Source: Macrotis lagotis
Taxonomy: Eukaryota > Chordata > Mammalia > Peramelemorphia > Peramelidae
Reading direction: 5' to 3'
DNA length: 64,000 nt
Assembly (NCBI RefSeq): GCF_037893015.1
Contig: NC_133658.1
Span: 286,135,719 to 286,199,718 of the forward strand
This document shows positions 1 through 12,694 of this stretch, piece after piece (position 1 is the first letter of the stretch; each line of letters begins with the position of its first letter). The position numbers and the translations under genes were made by a program. The notes beneath the pieces were generated by a model. That model saw only the letters and a program-made list of their open reading frames with translations, had not been told where the DNA came from and did not search any database.

Positions 1-279
1 TTCAATGTTTTCAGAGAACAAAAATAGAGAGAGAGGAGGGAAGGGAGTCTAGGAAGACTGGGGAATAATTAAATTGGAAAGCCTTTTTCCTCAGAGCTGA
101 AGCCTATCATTAACCCCATCAGCCTCAGAGAGTATTGATATTAAGTCATGTAAGAGTTGTCTCCTTAGACTAGCCATCAGAAAAGGGAAGTGACTTGTTC
201 ATTGACAAGTAGCAACAGCCTCTAAGTACCAATGGGTGCTTTCACCCCTTTCATACTTCACCTCAGACCTTTAAGGAAG

Positions 280-366
280 GTCCAAGGTAATGTAAGCAGT
301 AAATTAGCAGAGTTAATTTTCAAACTCAGGACACCTGAGCTCCAGTCCAATGTTCTTCCTGCTTTA
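280..366 (+). repeat. MIR/THER-like SINE remnant
   Basis: A decayed 'tttcaaactcagg...ctccagtccaatgttcttcct' tail resembles the right half of MIR-type CORE-SINEs. Short and uncertain. Confidence 0.4.
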
Positions 367-619
367 TTACTTGTTTCCCCAGAGTAGACTCCAGATTCCT
401 AGGCTAACTCCTTCCACTGCTTCCTTCCTCTTTAGCTGTAAGCTCCCGGGGGGTTGGGGTTATTTTTGTTGTTTTTGTATCCTTGGTGCTTGCCACCGTG
501 GCTGACTCTCTGCAAATACTTGGCAATCAAATTTAGCTGAGGTGGCCCTTACACTTTCAGAATCTACAATCTAAGCAAGTCAAGTTTAACTAGACCTCTC
601 AGAAAGTAACTCTGGCAGT

Positions 620-990
620 CTTCTTGTTGTTATTTAATTGTTTTCAATCATGTCCATCTTTTTTTTTTCAAGGCAAATGGGGTTAAGTGACTGCTCAGGG
701 CCACAGAGCTAGGTAATTATTAAGTATCTGAGGCCAGATTTGAACTCAGGTACTCCTGACTCCAGGGCCAGTGCTCTATTCACTATGCCACTTAGCCACC
801 CCATGTCCATCTTTTCATGAGCACATTTGGGGTTTTCTTGGCAAAGATGTCAGAGTGGTTTGCCATTTTCTTTTCCAGCTCATTTTTCAAATGAGGAAAC
901 TGAGGCAAACAGGGTGAAGTGACTGGTCCAAGGTCATACAGATAGTAAGTGTCTGCTAATATAGTACTGGTCATCTTGACCACAAGACAA
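620..990 (-). repeat. Older long SINE (minus), split by a younger SINE
   Basis: 620-649 and 816-990 together read as the reverse of the longer marsupial SINE ('ggggttttcttggcaaagat', 'agaggaaactgaggcaaac'-like). The younger SINE at 663-802 interrupts it. Confidence 0.75.
663..802 (-). repeat. tRNA-derived marsupial SINE, nested
   Basis: Minus-strand copy with T-rich start, 'ggggttaagtgact' and 'ctaggtaattattaag' and the tRNA-like head at its right end. Flanked by a 13-nt direct repeat (ATGTCCATCTTTT at 650-662 and 803-815), the target-site duplication. Confidence 0.9.
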
Positions 991-1789
991 TACTATAGAA
1001 TGAGCTTTAAATGAAATAATGGCTCCTTATGGTTCCTATAACTCCCCCATCTTCCCAAAGTCAGAGTTTGTTGTGGATAACTTATAATCATCTCCAAGAG
1101 GCTTGCTGCATTCACAGTAACCTTTGATGTAAAAATGTGATGGAGATACTTGTCTTGTTTTGTGTTCTCAGAATGTGGCCAATTTACATGTAGTAGATGC
1201 TTAAGAAGGTTATTAAATTAAATTAAACCTTGGTCCTAAAGAACAGGGAGCTAGCATATTAGTTTCTTGAAGGTTAGTGTTGATGATTTATGAATTTTAT
1301 ACTTAAATGAATGTTTTAACTTAGGCAACTCAAATTGCTTTTTTAAAATATATGTATTTAAAAATATGTTTTATTGACGACTTTTGCTCTTATATTCCAG
1401 TTATGTCCCACTGTCCCTCTTCTAACTAAAACTCCTTTGTGAAAAAGAAAAAGAATTAAGCAGAAAATCTGATATAGAAACCTTGACTGATAGTATATTA
1501 AATTTTGCCCTGATAGCCTTCTACTTCTGTAAAGAAGGATAGAGAATGGATTTTTTTAATGTTTTCTAGAATTACCTTTGGTTTTCCCCTTACTTAGAGT
1601 TCAACTTACCATTAGTAATCATTTTATTTCCTTTGTTGTAGTCATTGTGTATATTGTCCTCTTGGTTCTGGTCATTTTGATCTGAGGTCCCATGTTTCCC
1701 TGAACTCTTCCTGCTTATGATTTCTTAGTTATACAGTAATATTTTATATCATTAATCAGTAACCACTTGGATGCTTGATAAAATTTCAG

Positions 1790-2005
1790 AATATAAAGGA
1801 AAAAACAAGAATTGTCCTTACTCTTAAGGAGTTTACATTATAACTAGAGAGAAAGCATGTATGTTTAATAGGATCATACAAGATACATAAATAGTAGTTT
1901 TAAAACTGAGACAGGAAGGTGGAAAATGGGAATGGACTCCTGCAGAAGGGGATGTTTGTTCTGAGTAGTGAAGATGATAGGATGATAACTTAGAATTAAG
2001 AAGGA
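1790..2005 (+). repeat. Medium-reiteration repeat piece
   Basis: Shows the 'gaattgtccttactcttaag' and 'gagtttacattataactaga' features, then 'acaggaaggtggaaaatggg', shared with the long family seen at 35700-38700. Family name unknown to me. Confidence 0.5.
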
Positions 2006-2009
2006 GTTG

Positions 2010-2186
2010 TATAGATCATCCCATCCAGTCCAACCCATTCATTTTTCATGTTAGATCACTGAGGCACAGAGCAATTAAGTGACTTACTCATGGTCACCCA
2101 ATAAATATCAGAGGCAGGATATGAAGCCAGATTCTCCCACTTCCATGTCCTGCTTTCCATTCATTATGCTATGCTGCTTCTCAGGA
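2010..2186 (+). repeat. MIR-type CORE-SINE
   Basis: 'cactgaggcacagagcaatt', 'aagtgacttactcatggtca' and the terminal 'tatgctatgctgcttctc' match MIR in the + direction. Confidence 0.75.
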
Positions 2187-2302
2187 ATTCTGAGTTGTGG
2201 AGAGGAACAGGAAAGCATTCTTAATAATTGACATAATTGACAAGTGCAAAGTGACAAAGATAGAGGATGCAACATTGTGATCCAGAAACAGCAACTAGGG
2301 GG

Positions 2303-2425
2303 AAATTAGGTGGTGCAATACATGGAGCACAGGTCCTAAAGTTGGGAGGACCTGAGTTCAAATTCAACCCTCAGATACTTACAAGCTGTCTGATCCTGGG
2401 CAAGTCATTTGATCCCGTAGCTGGA
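2303..2425 (+). repeat. Old tRNA-derived SINE
   Basis: 'ttaggtggtgcaatacatgg', 'ggacctgagttcaaattcaa' and 'ctgggcaagtcattt' mark a diverged copy of the marsupial SINE. Confidence 0.75.
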
Positions 2426-3109
2426 AGGAAGAAAGGAGAAAAGGAGGGAAGGTAGGAGGCAACTAGTAGTTCTGTAACAGAATGTTTCAAGGGGAGTGAT
2501 ATATTGGAAGATTGGTAAGTAGGGGGAGATCAGATGGTGCAGAACTATACATTTTAAACAAAGGAATTTCTGTTTATTCCTAGAAACCAATAGAGGGCCA
2601 CTGGAGATTATTGACTGAAATTGAAGTGACTTGGTCATATTCTTTAGGAAAATCACTTTAGCAATTTTGTGGCAAATGGATTGGTTTGGGGAAAGACTTA
2701 AGGTGTGGAGACCAATTAGAAATTTGTTGAAATCTTACGATGAACAGGCATTGGGAGGTCTAAAATAGGGGGTTGGTTATTTGAGCATGACAAAGGTCTT
2801 CTTGTATATAATACTATCAAGGTAGAAATGGCTAGATTTGACAATTGATTGAGTAGAAAAGTCAGAGATGACATCCAGTTTCAAAGGTTGTCTGAGAAGA
2901 TGGTAATTATCCTGGACGATAATAGGGAACAATAGGAGAGAGTTTAGGAATGGGATGGGGATGAAGATAATAACTTATGTTTTGAATGTTATCTTCTATT
3001 AATTTGTGGGATGTCCAGTTCAAAATGTCCAAGAGATAGTGTTATAGGATTAGGGTTCAGGAGAGATGCGTACTAGATATATGTCATCAATATAGAGATG
3101 ACATAAGAA

Positions 3110-3262
3110 ATGTATTTTGCATGACTACAAGTAAAGCCTATGTAAAATTGCTTGCCTTCTCAATGGAATGGGGGAAGGGAGAGAATTTGCAATTCAGAGA
3201 TTAAAAAAAGGAATGTTAAACTTGTTTTTACATGTAGGTGGGGAGAAATAAAATATTAGATT
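3110..3262 (+). repeat. LINE 3' end fragment
   Basis: 'aaattgcttgccttctcaat', then 'gggggaagggagagaatttg', then an A-rich 'ataaaatatta' end. The same 3' end seems to occur reversed at 7655-7800 and 20560-21080. Confidence 0.6.
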
Positions 3263-3544
3263 ATTTTTAAAAAATAGAGATAATAATTGAACTAATGGGA
3301 GTTCATGAGATCACCTAGAATAGAGAGAAAAGGGAAGCAAGCCTGGGACAGGGGCTTGGGATCAACCATATTTACCTCATCATGCATAAAAATCAATTAA
3401 AGGAGTTAAAGAAGCAGTAGTCAGAAGGAAAGGAGAACCCCAGAAAAAGCACCAGCATCCTGACAACTTAGAGAGAAAAGAGTGTCTAAGAGGGGAAAGT
3501 GATCAACAAGGATTAATACTTCAGAGTCATCAAGAATGATTGAG

Positions 3545-3639
3545 CATACTATGGGAATGATGTAAAGACTATCAAACTGCCTTCTGCCGGAGATGGGGGG
3601 AAAATTGTAAAACTCAAAGTCTTTCTAAAATTAAAAAAA
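3545..3639 (+). repeat. Very short L1 3' end insertion
   Basis: About 95 bp: 'gtaaagactatcaaactgcc', 'ggaaaattgtaaaactcaaa' and poly-A, the same 3' tail as the L1 pieces at 29839 and 60137. Flanked by a 10-nt duplication (AATGATTGAG at 3535-3544 and 3640-3649). Confidence 0.8.
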
Positions 3640-4029
3640 AATGATTGAGAAAAAGATGTTAGATTGGACAATTAAGAGATTTCATTAACTTTAGAAAGGA
3701 CAGTTTATGTCCTTTCTAAACTGTACATGTACAGTCTATCAGATTGTTTGCTCACATAAGGAGGGTGGTAGAAAAATGTGGAACCCAAAAGCTTGCAAAA
3801 AATGAATGTAACCTATCTTTGCATATAATTGAGAAAAAAAAATTTTTTAAATGGGCAGTACACTGGCTTGTGATTGGGAGTCAAGTTGCAGAAAGTATAG
3901 AAGAGCAGGAAAGGAGAGGAAGTCTTGATTACTTTTATGAATAGTTTAGCCAAAAAGGGGAAGAGAAATATAGAATGATAGCTAGTAGAGATGGAGATTC
4001 ATGTGAGGGTTTTTTTTAAATGATAAGGA

Positions 4030-4190
4030 TAGGGTGGCTAGGTGGCACAGTGGATAAAGCACCGGCCCTGGAGTCAGGAGTACCTGGGTTCAAATCTGGT
4101 CTCAGACACTTAATAATTACCTAGCTGTGTGGTCTTGGGCAAGCCACTTAACCCCATTTGCCTTGCAAAAACAAACACCTAAACAAAAAT
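4030..4190 (+). repeat. tRNA-derived marsupial SINE
   Basis: Near-consensus copy with 'ggtggctaggtggcacagtg', 'caccggccctggagtcagga', 'acctagctgtgtgg' and 'cttaaccccatttgccttgc', then an A-rich tail. Possible short duplication 'aaggata' on both sides. Confidence 0.93.
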
Positions 4191-6249
4191 AAAATGAAAA
4201 GGATACATGGGCAAACAGCAGGGAAGGAACTAGTAAATAAGAAGAGATCAAAGATTGGAGAGACTGGAGATGATAGTAGAGTTGTCTACTGGAGGATGGA
4301 AAGAGAAGGCAGCCAGGGTAAATATGTAGGGATTGGCCTTGGAAAGACTGGGCCACTTCTTTAGAGACTATAAGAAATAGATGATAGCTGATCTCAGAGG
4401 AAAATGAGGAAGGGAAAAAAGAGAGTTTCAGGTGAGTTGCCTTATGTGCAGTATGAGGTAAAATTTTATATTTATTTCTAAAGGCTAATAGAAGGTCACT
4501 GGAGCTTATTGAGTGAAGGTGAGGTGACTTGATCAGACTTGTATGTCAGAAAAATTACTTTGGCAATTTTGTTCCAAAGGATTGCAAAGCTAAGGGCAGG
4601 GATACATTAAATTCATATTCCTGAATTTTTCAGTCTTTCCCCAATCAATGGGCACTGACTTTGCTCCTATTGTTTTCTTGCTATGTTTTCTTTTCTTCTT
4701 TTTTCTTTTTGTTTGTTATCTAAATAATTTTTCCCCTCTCTTTAACTTCTTTCTTTTTTTTTTTTGATATCTATAGAATTTTTCCCTCTCTTTAACTTCT
4801 GGGGGATGGGGGGATGGGGAGTTAATCTCTTTATATTGATGAATAAAAAGATTTTAGTCACTTTTCTTACATAATTCCAAATTGAAATCAGATCCCTTGA
4901 ATCACTGATGTATTGAATCATTTCAAAGTTACATCAGCACTGAATCAGTATGCTTCTCTTCCCCACAGCCTCCTCCTAAGTATTCTCCTCTTTTATCATT
5001 TTTCCTATTTTGCACAAAATGAAGTGAGACCTCACCATTGTTTTTATTTTACATTTCTTGCTATTTGTGATTTGGAGCATATTTTCATGTGACAATTTTT
5101 AGTTCCAACTGATTTTTTTTCCTAAAAATGAGGGGGTCCATCATCCCACACCTGGAACTTACATTACCAACAGCAGTTGTTTTGAAGAAATAACTAGTCT
5201 AGAGGCTGCTAAGTCACCCTGGAACCTGCCCAGTAAAAGAATGGATAGTATAGTCCTAGTTGCTAAATCTGATGTGGAAACCTGCCTTTGGCCAGGATAC
5301 GAAGAAATAGCTTGACAAACTTGGGGTCCATCCAGCTGTTGAAACTACATTGAGCAGAAATTCACTGTTTAGCTGACCCCCTTATACATAGTCTTTTCCT
5401 GGAATGTTCTTTGTAAAGATACCTCCCTCAAGAGAACCCTTCCTCTCTATAACTCTCTATAATACTTCCTCTATAACTGGCTACTTCCTAGCAGGACTGT
5501 CTGGCTTTTCATGGGGCCAAGAAGAGATATATCTTGTGACCTCGGGAAGGTGGGGGAACTTTGTTCCACTGATCTTTTCCTTTATGGTGGGGTCTGATGA
5601 AGCAGATAGATGAAGCAATAGAAATATTCATGGATGAATACATCACAATACTCTGTGCAAACATGTTACTAAGGACACACATACTCAAGAATCAACTCCT
5701 GGCTATACTACTAAGACCGCCTTCCCATGTCATCACTTTTAATTAGATGCTGGTCATTGGTAGAGCTATGGAGAGGTTGAACTGGGGGTTAGGGTGAGGC
5801 TAGTCAGCTGAATTTTAGGATTCTAATTATTCCAACCAAGAAAAATTCAGACTTAACAGATATCCTAAGTAGTATTTTCCCCTGGCTTCTGCTATCCTGA
5901 AACTTAGTTACATCTTGGCCCATCAGTCCATAAATTAAACAAGAAAAGGCATTAGGAGATACTATTGACTTAGGTTGCTCCTGTCTGCCTCTTCCCTGCC
6001 CAACTTCTTCATTCTCATGCTTTAAACCTTCAGTTTTCTTAGTTGAGAGAGCTCTAGTTTGCATCATTTTCTCCCACCCCTAATTTTTCCTCATAACTCT
6101 TTGCCTTTCCAAAGCTCAACCGTCCTTCAAGGACCAAATAAAAAATTCACCTCTTTAAAGACATATCTTTCTTCTTTTCTCCTGTCCATGGTGATCTCTT
6201 CTTTCTTTGAACTGCCATGGGGCAAACACTTTTGTATTGCTCCTAATTG

Positions 6250-6440
6250 TCACTGTGAGGTAATGGAAATAAGACTTGGGAGTTGAAGAACTTGAGTTCA
6301 AATCTTAGGTCTACTGCTTATTAGTTATGTGACCTTGTTTCTCTCTAGACTTCAGGTTCCTTATCTTTTAAAATGAGAGGTTTAGATTAGATGATACCTA
6401 AAATTCCTTTCTATTTTAAATCTGGGATCCTAGAACTAGG
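6250..6440 (+). repeat. tRNA-derived SINE, diverged
   Basis: 'gggagttgaagaacttgagt', 'tagttatgtgaccttg' and the 3' 'tttagattagatgatacct' ending are seen in this and similar copies (12695, 49700). Confidence 0.65.
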
Positions 6441-7654
6441 TGATCTCCAAGGTCTTCCTAAATTAATCGTTTTATATGCCATATGTCCGATGTCATCTTC
6501 CAGTTGACACTCTAGGTGCCCTTAGTAAGCACTATAGAAATGTTAGCTGCTGTTACTATTATTCCTTCTTTTTTCTACTTCTAGTTATATCTCCTATAAG
6601 ATCAGTAAAATGAGATGAACTAGATCAGATTCATTTTAACCATTTTGTGTGTTTCTTAGATCCCTTGGCAGTTTGGTAAAGCCTATGATTCTCTTCTCAA
6701 AATATTTTTAAAGGCAAAACATTAAATACATAGGATTATAAAGAAAATGAATTTTTTTGAAATAAAGATGGAATTTTTTTCTCATCCAAGTTCATGAACC
6801 CTTTGAAATCTATCCACAAACCCCCTGAATTTCTGTGGGCTCCAGATCAACCCCTTTAAGATCTCTAAGATCCCTTTAGGCTTTCAACCGACTGTGTTTT
6901 GAGTTTCTTTCTAATTCTTATATCTTAAAGTCACTTCTAGTTCTAACACTGAATTGAAAAGCCTGTTCCTGTTGTAACATGCTATAAGCCTCCCCTAAAA
7001 AGAGTGTGAAAAATCAGAGTTGCAAAATATTCCCAAAATGAATAACAATGGAAAGATTCTTCAAGCCTGAGGCAGTTGTTCCTTGTGGGTGAATGGTCCC
7101 CAGCCCAATCTAGAGAGCTGTCTGCCAATGACTGGTCTAAGCCAAAAGGAAAGTTCAGAGATCATCATACTGAAAAAGAAATGGGAAATGGTCCAAAGGA
7201 TACAGTAGGAGCACAGACCTAAGGGAATTTATCCATCACAATTCATCAGGTCTCCCAAGTCAGAACCTCATCCAGAGTTCAGAGTCCAAAAGAGAGGATT
7301 ATTTACAGAGAAGGACTGGAAAGTATCTATACTTGGTAACTTAGCATTCCAGATGCCCACCAATGCTGAGGAAAGGAAAAAGATGATAGCTTTATATTTT
7401 ATGGCTATTTTAGGTCATGGGTCACAGAGTCTTGTACATTTCTTCCTCACTAATAATTCATATAGATGGTATGTACTGTGGGTTTAAAAAGCACAAATTG
7501 TGATTGCTGTGCTGAGCAAATGACAACACCTGCCTCACTGGGAAAAGAATTAGGCAATTTAGTAGACTGAATCCTATATAAACTGACCTCTTCAGAATTT
7601 TAGATTATCTTCTGTGAGTAAATAAACAATAGTATTAGGATAAGTTTGGGTTGT

Positions 7655-7800
7655 TTGTTGTTTTTCTTCAATTGATATTTTATTTTATTATTCCAATTAC
7701 ATTTTATAAAAGTTTTTCAACATCGATCCACATACATATGCATCTTTTTTAAATTACACAATTTCCTTCCACTCTACCTTCCTACCCCCCCTCCCCTCAG
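7655..7800 (-). repeat. LINE 3' end, reverse orientation
   Basis: Reverse of the 'tttttacatgtaattgg...aataaaata' LINE 3' end (compare 3110-3262), with a polypurine block read here as C-rich at 7785-7797. Confidence 0.55.
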
Positions 7801-8369
7801 TGGCTAATAGGTGAATATTGTATATTCACATTTGTGTTTATAAGTTTGAGTTGTTAAACAGAGAAAAGGATCCTGAAACAAAGGGATCTCTCTACCCTAA
7901 GGAGTGCTTTGTACCCAGGCAGCATTGTTCAGGGAAAGAATTGCTTTTTGGAGCATTAGGACTAGTGCCAGAGGTACAGCACAAGCTATGTTATACAAAG
8001 AAAGAACTGTACCACCTAGGGCTTTACACATGATGTAGGAATCTAGCTCTTGTTTTGTGCTCACTATATCCATGTTGTCTAAAAAGTTTTGGGATGGATT
8101 ATGATATCTCTCTCTCTCTCTTCAAATCTTTGATGGCTTATCATGAGGAAGACAGATTGGATTTATTCTGCCTAGAACCAAAACTGGGAAGGTAGATTTC
8201 ACCTCACTAGGAAGAGATTCCTAACAACTAAAGTTTTCCAAAAGTTAAATGAACTACCTTGGGAACTAATCTATCTCTGAATGTCTTTAAGTAGAACTTA
8301 GATGATCATATATTGGATATATTGTAGACATCACTTCATCAGGATACTTGCACAGGTTATGAATGATGG

Positions 8370-9330
8370 ACAATGATCTCATGTGTTCCCTGTCACTAGT
8401 GGAATGAAGCAAGTCTGTGTGCTTGCCTGCCTCTTTTCAGCAATGTTGTTTGACACCTTCAAAGAAGATAAAATGGCATCAAAGTCAACTACCACACTGA
8501 TGGTAAATTATTTAACTTGAAAAGACTACAAGCCAAGACTGAAGTAAAGGGAGAAATTTTTGCTTGCAGATGATTGTGCACTCAATGCAGCCTCTGAGAC
8601 AGAGATGTAAAAGAGCATGAATATATATTCTCTGCCACTGGTGCTAATTTTGATCTAACAACACCAAGAAAACATTCTACACCAGCCAACACTGCACCAT
8701 TGATATGTAGACCCATCAGTTATAGCAACTGGAGAAATTTTGAATGCTTTAGATAAGTTTACTTACCTTGTGAGTAAGGGATGTCCACATAGAGGAGGAG
8801 GTTGACCCAAACATTGCCAGAGCTAGCTCATTGTTTGAGAGGCTCCAAAGGAAAATTTGGGAGAGAAGAGGTATTAAGTTGCCAACCAAATTCAAAGTTT
8901 ACAGGACTATTGTGCTGATCTCATTGTTGTATGCCTGTGAAACCTGGACAGCATATCAGTGCTGTGCCTAGAAATTGAACCACTTCCATTTACATTTTCT
9001 CAGGAAAATTCTGAAGATCATCTGGCAAGATAAGGTACTGGACACTGAGACTAAAGACAAATTGCCAAGTACTCAAACTCTACCACAGAGAACACAACTC
9101 TGATGGACTGTTCATGTTATTCAAATGTCAAAAGTACTATTTTACAGAGAACCAACACAGGGCGAGTGTTCACATGGAGGTCAGAAGAATAAATACAGGG
9201 ACACTTATAAGGTCTTTCTGAAGAACTTTGATATTAATTGTGTGCCATGGGTGACAATGGCACAAGACTGCCCAACATAGCTTGCTCTTATCAAAGAAGG
9301 CACTGTGCTCTGTGAGCAAAATTATAGTAG
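8370..9330 (+). repeat. Remnant of a non-L1 LINE reverse transcriptase
   Basis: Broken frames read, in order: GMKQVCVLACLFSAMLFD (the palm start), FLLADDCALNAASETEM (catalytic LADD box), DKFTYLVSK, LPTKFKVYRTIVL, SLLYACETWTA and KLNHFHLHFLRKILKI. This order is that of the RT and C-terminal region of CR1/RTE-like non-LTR elements, unlike the L1 ORF2 copies in this window. There are many stops and frameshifts and no flanking duplications, so it is an old dead copy. Clade assignment is tentative. Confidence 0.7.
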
Positions 9331-9616
9331 ATAAAAAAATTGTGAGATGCACAAATTTAGACATCTCTACTCCAAGTGTTTACATGGACGGTTTATGCCC
9401 AGCCTGTGGTATTGATCTGATCAGCCATGGTCAGGTGCACTATACTTTGATCTCAGCATAGTGATGCCATTTTGAACCTCTTTAACCACAAAGGACAACA
9501 ACCAATCATATAGACAGGATTTTCTACTCAAATATGGATTGTATGAGATCTACGATTCCATAAAATTGATCAATGAAATGTGTTTATTTAAATGCGCACT
9601 CTATCTTGCCTCTGAT

Positions 9617-9618
<2 letters not shown>

Positions 9619-9661
<43 letters not shown>
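9619..9661. repeat. (AC)n microsatellite
   Basis: About 21 uninterrupted AC units. Confidence 0.97.
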
Positions 9662-9662
<1 letters not shown>

Positions 9663-10561
9663 GATAGGTCAGGACCAAAAACAGCACCCCCTAGTTTTGT
9701 GCTCAAATTTTCCTCTCTTACCTCTATTTCTGAACAGATTCAAATTCCTTCAAGTCTCCCTTTCTCCTTCCCTTTCTCCTTTTCCCTTTTTTTATTCCAT
9801 CACCTTTCCCTTCTTTCCTGTAATATTCTAAGATTGGGCACTATTCTTGCCTCTTCTTCACAAGCTGTTAACTCTCCTACCCAAAAAAGAGAAGCTACAG
9901 CCTTAACCCTACTGTGAAGGACTAGTTTGCTCTACTAGGAATCAGGACCAACACTCAGGCCATATAAGTCCAACAGAGTCACTTTCTTTTTCTACATTAA
10001 TTTTCTTTCTCATTGTGAGCTGAATAGATTGAAGACTTTGCTATCTAGGGGGCTAATTTTTCCAAGTTTCAGACATTCACTCAAGAACTGATATAGTCAG
10101 TGCTTATAGAATACCAGTTGTGATTGCTCTCTCTACTCAGTGGATGGCAGAAGCTACCTCACTGGGAGAAGAATGAGCCAGCTTCAAGGGCTGAATTATG
10201 CATGATCTGAGCCTTTCCTGAGTCTTAAAGTGTCTATCAAGTAACCCAGAGAGTCAGTAAACAAATTTTTTCCTGAATAGAAAAGAAAGACTTGACCTAT
10301 TTAAATTCTACTTAGTGTTGAAAGAATTTTTTTTTATATTATCAATATAATTGAGGGTAAAGAAAGAAAAACATTGGGGATATAGTACAGACTTCAGAAT
10401 TGTGGAGTAAGGGAAAAAGTGATCTGGAAATCAGGGGACCTGGACTGTCTTGAATGTGCCACTAACTTGCTCTTTGACTATGGAAAAGTCTCTTCTCTGA
10501 ATTTCTTTTTTCTTCTTTAATAAAATGGAAAAGAGCCCTTTTTTTAATACCATTATTTGTT

Positions 10562-10815
10562 ATCGAGACACCCAGGTGGCACAGTAGATGGAGAGCTAGA
10601 CCTGAAGTCAGGAAGACCTGAGCTCAAATCCCACCTTAATTATTAACTACTTTGAACTTGGATATAATCTAAGTTATCTGTCAGCTTAAGTTTCTTCATC
10701 TGTAAAATGGATGTAATAGTAGTACCTACTGAGGTTGTGAGGAAAAAATGAGGTATTTGTAAGGCACTTTGCAAAACATAAAACTTTAAATAAATGCTGG
10801 TTATTAGTCTTTTAT
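10562..10815 (+). repeat. Long-form tRNA-derived SINE
   Basis: 'cacccaggtggcacagtaga' head, 'ggaagacctgagctcaaatc', then 'tttcttcatctgtaaaatgg' and 'aggcactttgcaaaacataa' to 'aaataaatgctgg'. A near full-length example of the SINE with the extended 3' body. Confidence 0.85.
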
Positions 10816-12694
10816 TATTTACTTTTGAATGAGTGAATAACTGCTATTAACTCTTCCTCTGTGTTCCATGTTAGTGTTATAAATACAAAAGAAAAAGCAA
10901 CCCCTTGCCATCAAGAAGCTCCCATCCTGGTTGGAGAAGCAATATATATTTGGAAGTTGTGGCCAGCAAAGGGTATTTTAGTTTAACAAGTTATACAGAT
11001 GGGGAATAGAGTCATGGTAGTTTGATGCCTATTTCCTATAATAATGATAATATTAATTTGATTATGGTTTCAAACTGGAATGTAGGGAAGAGGGTTAGGG
11101 GAAAGGTACCCCATGTCAGTAAAAAGACTGGTGAGAATATCATTGGGAATGAAGTGAAGTCAACCCCAGATATAGTCAAATACCTGAAGCCCTCATCCAC
11201 CAGGCCAGCAGAAAATGAATTTTTGTGGCATTCATTTCTTTGATTAATCATTGTGTTCCTCTTTGATATGTTGATAATACATCTTCACCTTTTTTGGACT
11301 TCAGTTCGATGATATGCCTGGTCAGTTTGAGAATAACTAAGATTCAGGTGGGCAGCTTCAGTGTTCTAGTCTACTACTCAACTATGAATGAGTAGAAAAG
11401 GAGGGGAGCTGATTATGGAGCAGGAGTCAGACAGCACCATACCCCCGGAGTATTAGGAAAGATTCTATAGAAAAGAATCTCTAGAGTAAAGGAGAAATCC
11501 TTGTGTTTTGTAATAGTGAAGGATTTATGTATATTCTAGATCCATCAGACTATAAAGTCAGAGAGAGTAATACATAGATATGAAAGTGATTTAGAAAGTC
11601 CTTCTGCTACTAAAGTTTCTTTCATTGGTTTTCTCCAAAATCTGGCTTTCCTTAGGGTAGAAGTCAGGAATTTCATTATGCTGTGATTTAGGAATTCCCC
11701 TTCTCAACAGGAAGTGTGGGTTTACCTTGGAGTATAGATTGACAGGGCCTTTTAGACAAGGGCCACTGGCAGGTTGGAGAGTGATTGTACCTGAGGAAAA
11801 ATGGGGAGGAAACCCTAAGGATATTGTGACATCTCTCCTAAGATTTGGGAAATGTCTATTAATTCCCCTGCTCTATTCTTGCCCTGAAGGTTTCCAGATT
11901 TCCTGAGTAACAGGGGGACAGTAATGGGCAGCTCAGTGACATTTTAAAACCTGATTATAAAGTTTTGGTCTGCCCAGACCCATCCGTCTGGGTACTAGAG
12001 AGGCAGGGAACAAACTGAATATTGTTTTGATTGGTGGAGGCTGACAAATCAGTTTTCCTGAACTGGCATCTGCTTAAATTTCCTTCAACCTCTCCCTCAC
12101 TCCATTCACCACAAAGGAAACTAAGGCTTGCTTTTGTTCTGAAAAGAAAAATTCTTCTAATCAATTGTACCAGAATTCCCAGTTTAATAGTGTATTTGCT
12201 TGAGATAAAGCCAAGGGTCAGATTCCTGTCCTGGGCAGCTTCTGGGCAGAGCCTCCTGCACAGTTATGAAAAGCAAGTTCAAGCAACATTGGTGACATTA
12301 TACATCACTACCATATTGTGAGACAGTTTATGTTCCACTGAATAGTTTTAGACAAGACAGGATCTCTTGCCGACTCTTTTCCTGTTGATTTTTTGCATTC
12401 TCCTGCCACACAGTGGCTTCTTCAAATCACGCCTCACCAACCTTGAAGCCTGTGAAAAGTGCTGGGCAGAAGGAGCAGACTCTTCCATTCATGCCCAGTG
12501 AAAGCTATGCATTTGAGGAGAGCTGGGAAATGCCTCTCAAGAAATGCCCCCCCATGCCCTGAAGCCACCTCACACACTTGTTGTGTGTGAAATGATATCA
12601 CTAGTGCTGAGTGTAGGGGAGAGAACACCAGATTTGATGTCAGAGGGTCACTGTTTGAAGTTTGACCCGGCTATCTGTAATGCCTAGGAAGAAT

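Larger units (their letters stand above)
2530..4440 (+). repeat. Long medium-reiteration repeat, interrupted
   Basis: Phrases such as 'aggaatttctgtttattcct', 'agagggccactggagattat' and 'aggaaaatcactttagcaat' recur in the repeat at 35700-38700 in the same order. It is interrupted by LINE 3' ends (3110-3262, 3545-3639) and a SINE (4030-4190). No coding capacity seen. Family not named; probably ancient. Confidence 0.55.

Noticed and set aside
4030-4110. tRNA gene-like sequence (box A/box B)
   Set aside because: These are the tRNA-derived heads of SINEs, as shown by dispersed copies, A-rich tails and target duplications. No intact tRNA fold was seen.
9573-9917. 114-aa open frame on the + strand
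   Set aside because: It runs through an (AC)n repeat (Thr-His run) and a pyrimidine tract, with no splice signals, domain or similarity.
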